Shown piece by piece: positions 6,027 through 6,137 of a stretch of 6,137 bases of DNA; positions within the stretch are counted from its first letter, which is position 1; each line of letters begins with the position of its first letter. The translations under genes and the position numbers were made by a program. Source of the DNA: Candidatus Omnitrophota bacterium (GTDB lineage: Bacteria > Omnitrophota > Gorgyraeia > Gygaellales > Profunditerraquicolaceae); assembly GCA_016931435.1 (NCBI GenBank), contig JAFGET010000194.1, forward strand, positions 1 through 6,137, read 5' to 3'. Below the pieces are notes generated by a model that was not told where the DNA came from, ran no database searches, and saw only the letters and a list, made by a program, of their open reading frames with translations.

Positions 6027-6137
6027 TTAATTTAATTTCTTAATAATCCTGAGCGCTTCCTGGCGCGCCCAACGGCCTGCCTCTTGTATTTGCTCTAAGT
6101 CCGGGTTAGCCTTATTTCTATGCCTGCCCAGCACACC
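6027..6137 (-). CDS. dxr: 1-deoxy-D-xylulose 5-phosphate reductoisomerase, C-terminal end (cut by window edge)
   Basis: Dxr (IspC) makes 2-C-methyl-D-erythritol 4-phosphate from DXP using NADPH, the first committed step of the MEP pathway. Only the last 36 residues and the TAA stop (6027-6029) are in the window. The segment reads NPDLEQIQEAGRWARQEALR near its end, which matches the C-terminal helical domain of Dxr, where family members carry (N/D)P-x-L-E-x-I-x-x-A-D-x-W-A-R. The catalytic and NADPH-binding parts lie outside, so no statement on activity is possible. The identification rests on this short motif plus position: dxr directly before rseP is a widely conserved order, and ispG of the same pathway follows. 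The reading frame has no stop back to the window edge. Confidence 0.8.
   Translation of the reverse strand, partial: GVLGRHRNKANPDLEQIQEAGRWARQEALRIIKKLN

Noticed and set aside
1..6137. A new defence, mobile or biosynthetic system
   Set aside because: Every open stretch on the minus strand belongs to a recognised housekeeping family, and no unexplained gene or array remains.

Overview
The window is a tightly packed block of housekeeping genes, all read from the minus strand. In the direction of transcription (right to left) they are: the last 36 codons of dxr (6027-6137), rseP (4899-5978), ispG (3817-4911), proS (2585-3838), rimP (2134-2592), nusA (816-2054) and the first 270 codons of infB (1-812, running off the left edge). 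All seven assignments rest on family motifs visible in the translations. I see no RNA gene, mobile element, CRISPR array, phage gene or convincing terminator, and no non-coding gap longer than 79 bases.

The layout joins two conserved bacterial clusters into one probable operon. The upstream part is the dxr-rseP-ispG group: two enzymes of the methylerythritol phosphate (MEP) isoprenoid pathway flanking the site-2 intramembrane protease RseP. The downstream part is the rimP-nusA-infB group: 30S maturation, transcription elongation/termination/antitermination, and translation initiation. A prolyl-tRNA synthetase gene links them. rseP/ispG, ispG/proS and proS/rimP overlap by 13, 22 and 8 bases, and nusA and infB are 3 bases apart, so translational coupling is likely. 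The small genes ylxR and ylxQ, often found between nusA and infB, are absent. The only sizeable internal gap, rimP to nusA, holds a perfect 11-bp inverted repeat.

The gene order, the codon-level divergence and the shortened NusA and ProRS suggest an uncultured Gram-negative-type bacterium, perhaps of the Omnitrophota/Elusimicrobiota/PVC neighbourhood. This is inference only, since no marker here settles the phylum.

No new multi-gene system is evident. The points that stand out are molecular: a prolyl-tRNA synthetase lacking the INS editing domain but keeping two Cys-x-x-Cys knuckles side by side; an IspG with non-consensus residues in two otherwise strongly conserved motifs, including loss of the Glu of the G-[VI]-T-E-A-G motif; a NusA whose N-terminal domain lacks about 30 residues; and an IF2 with a histone H1-like Lys/Ala/Pro tail.
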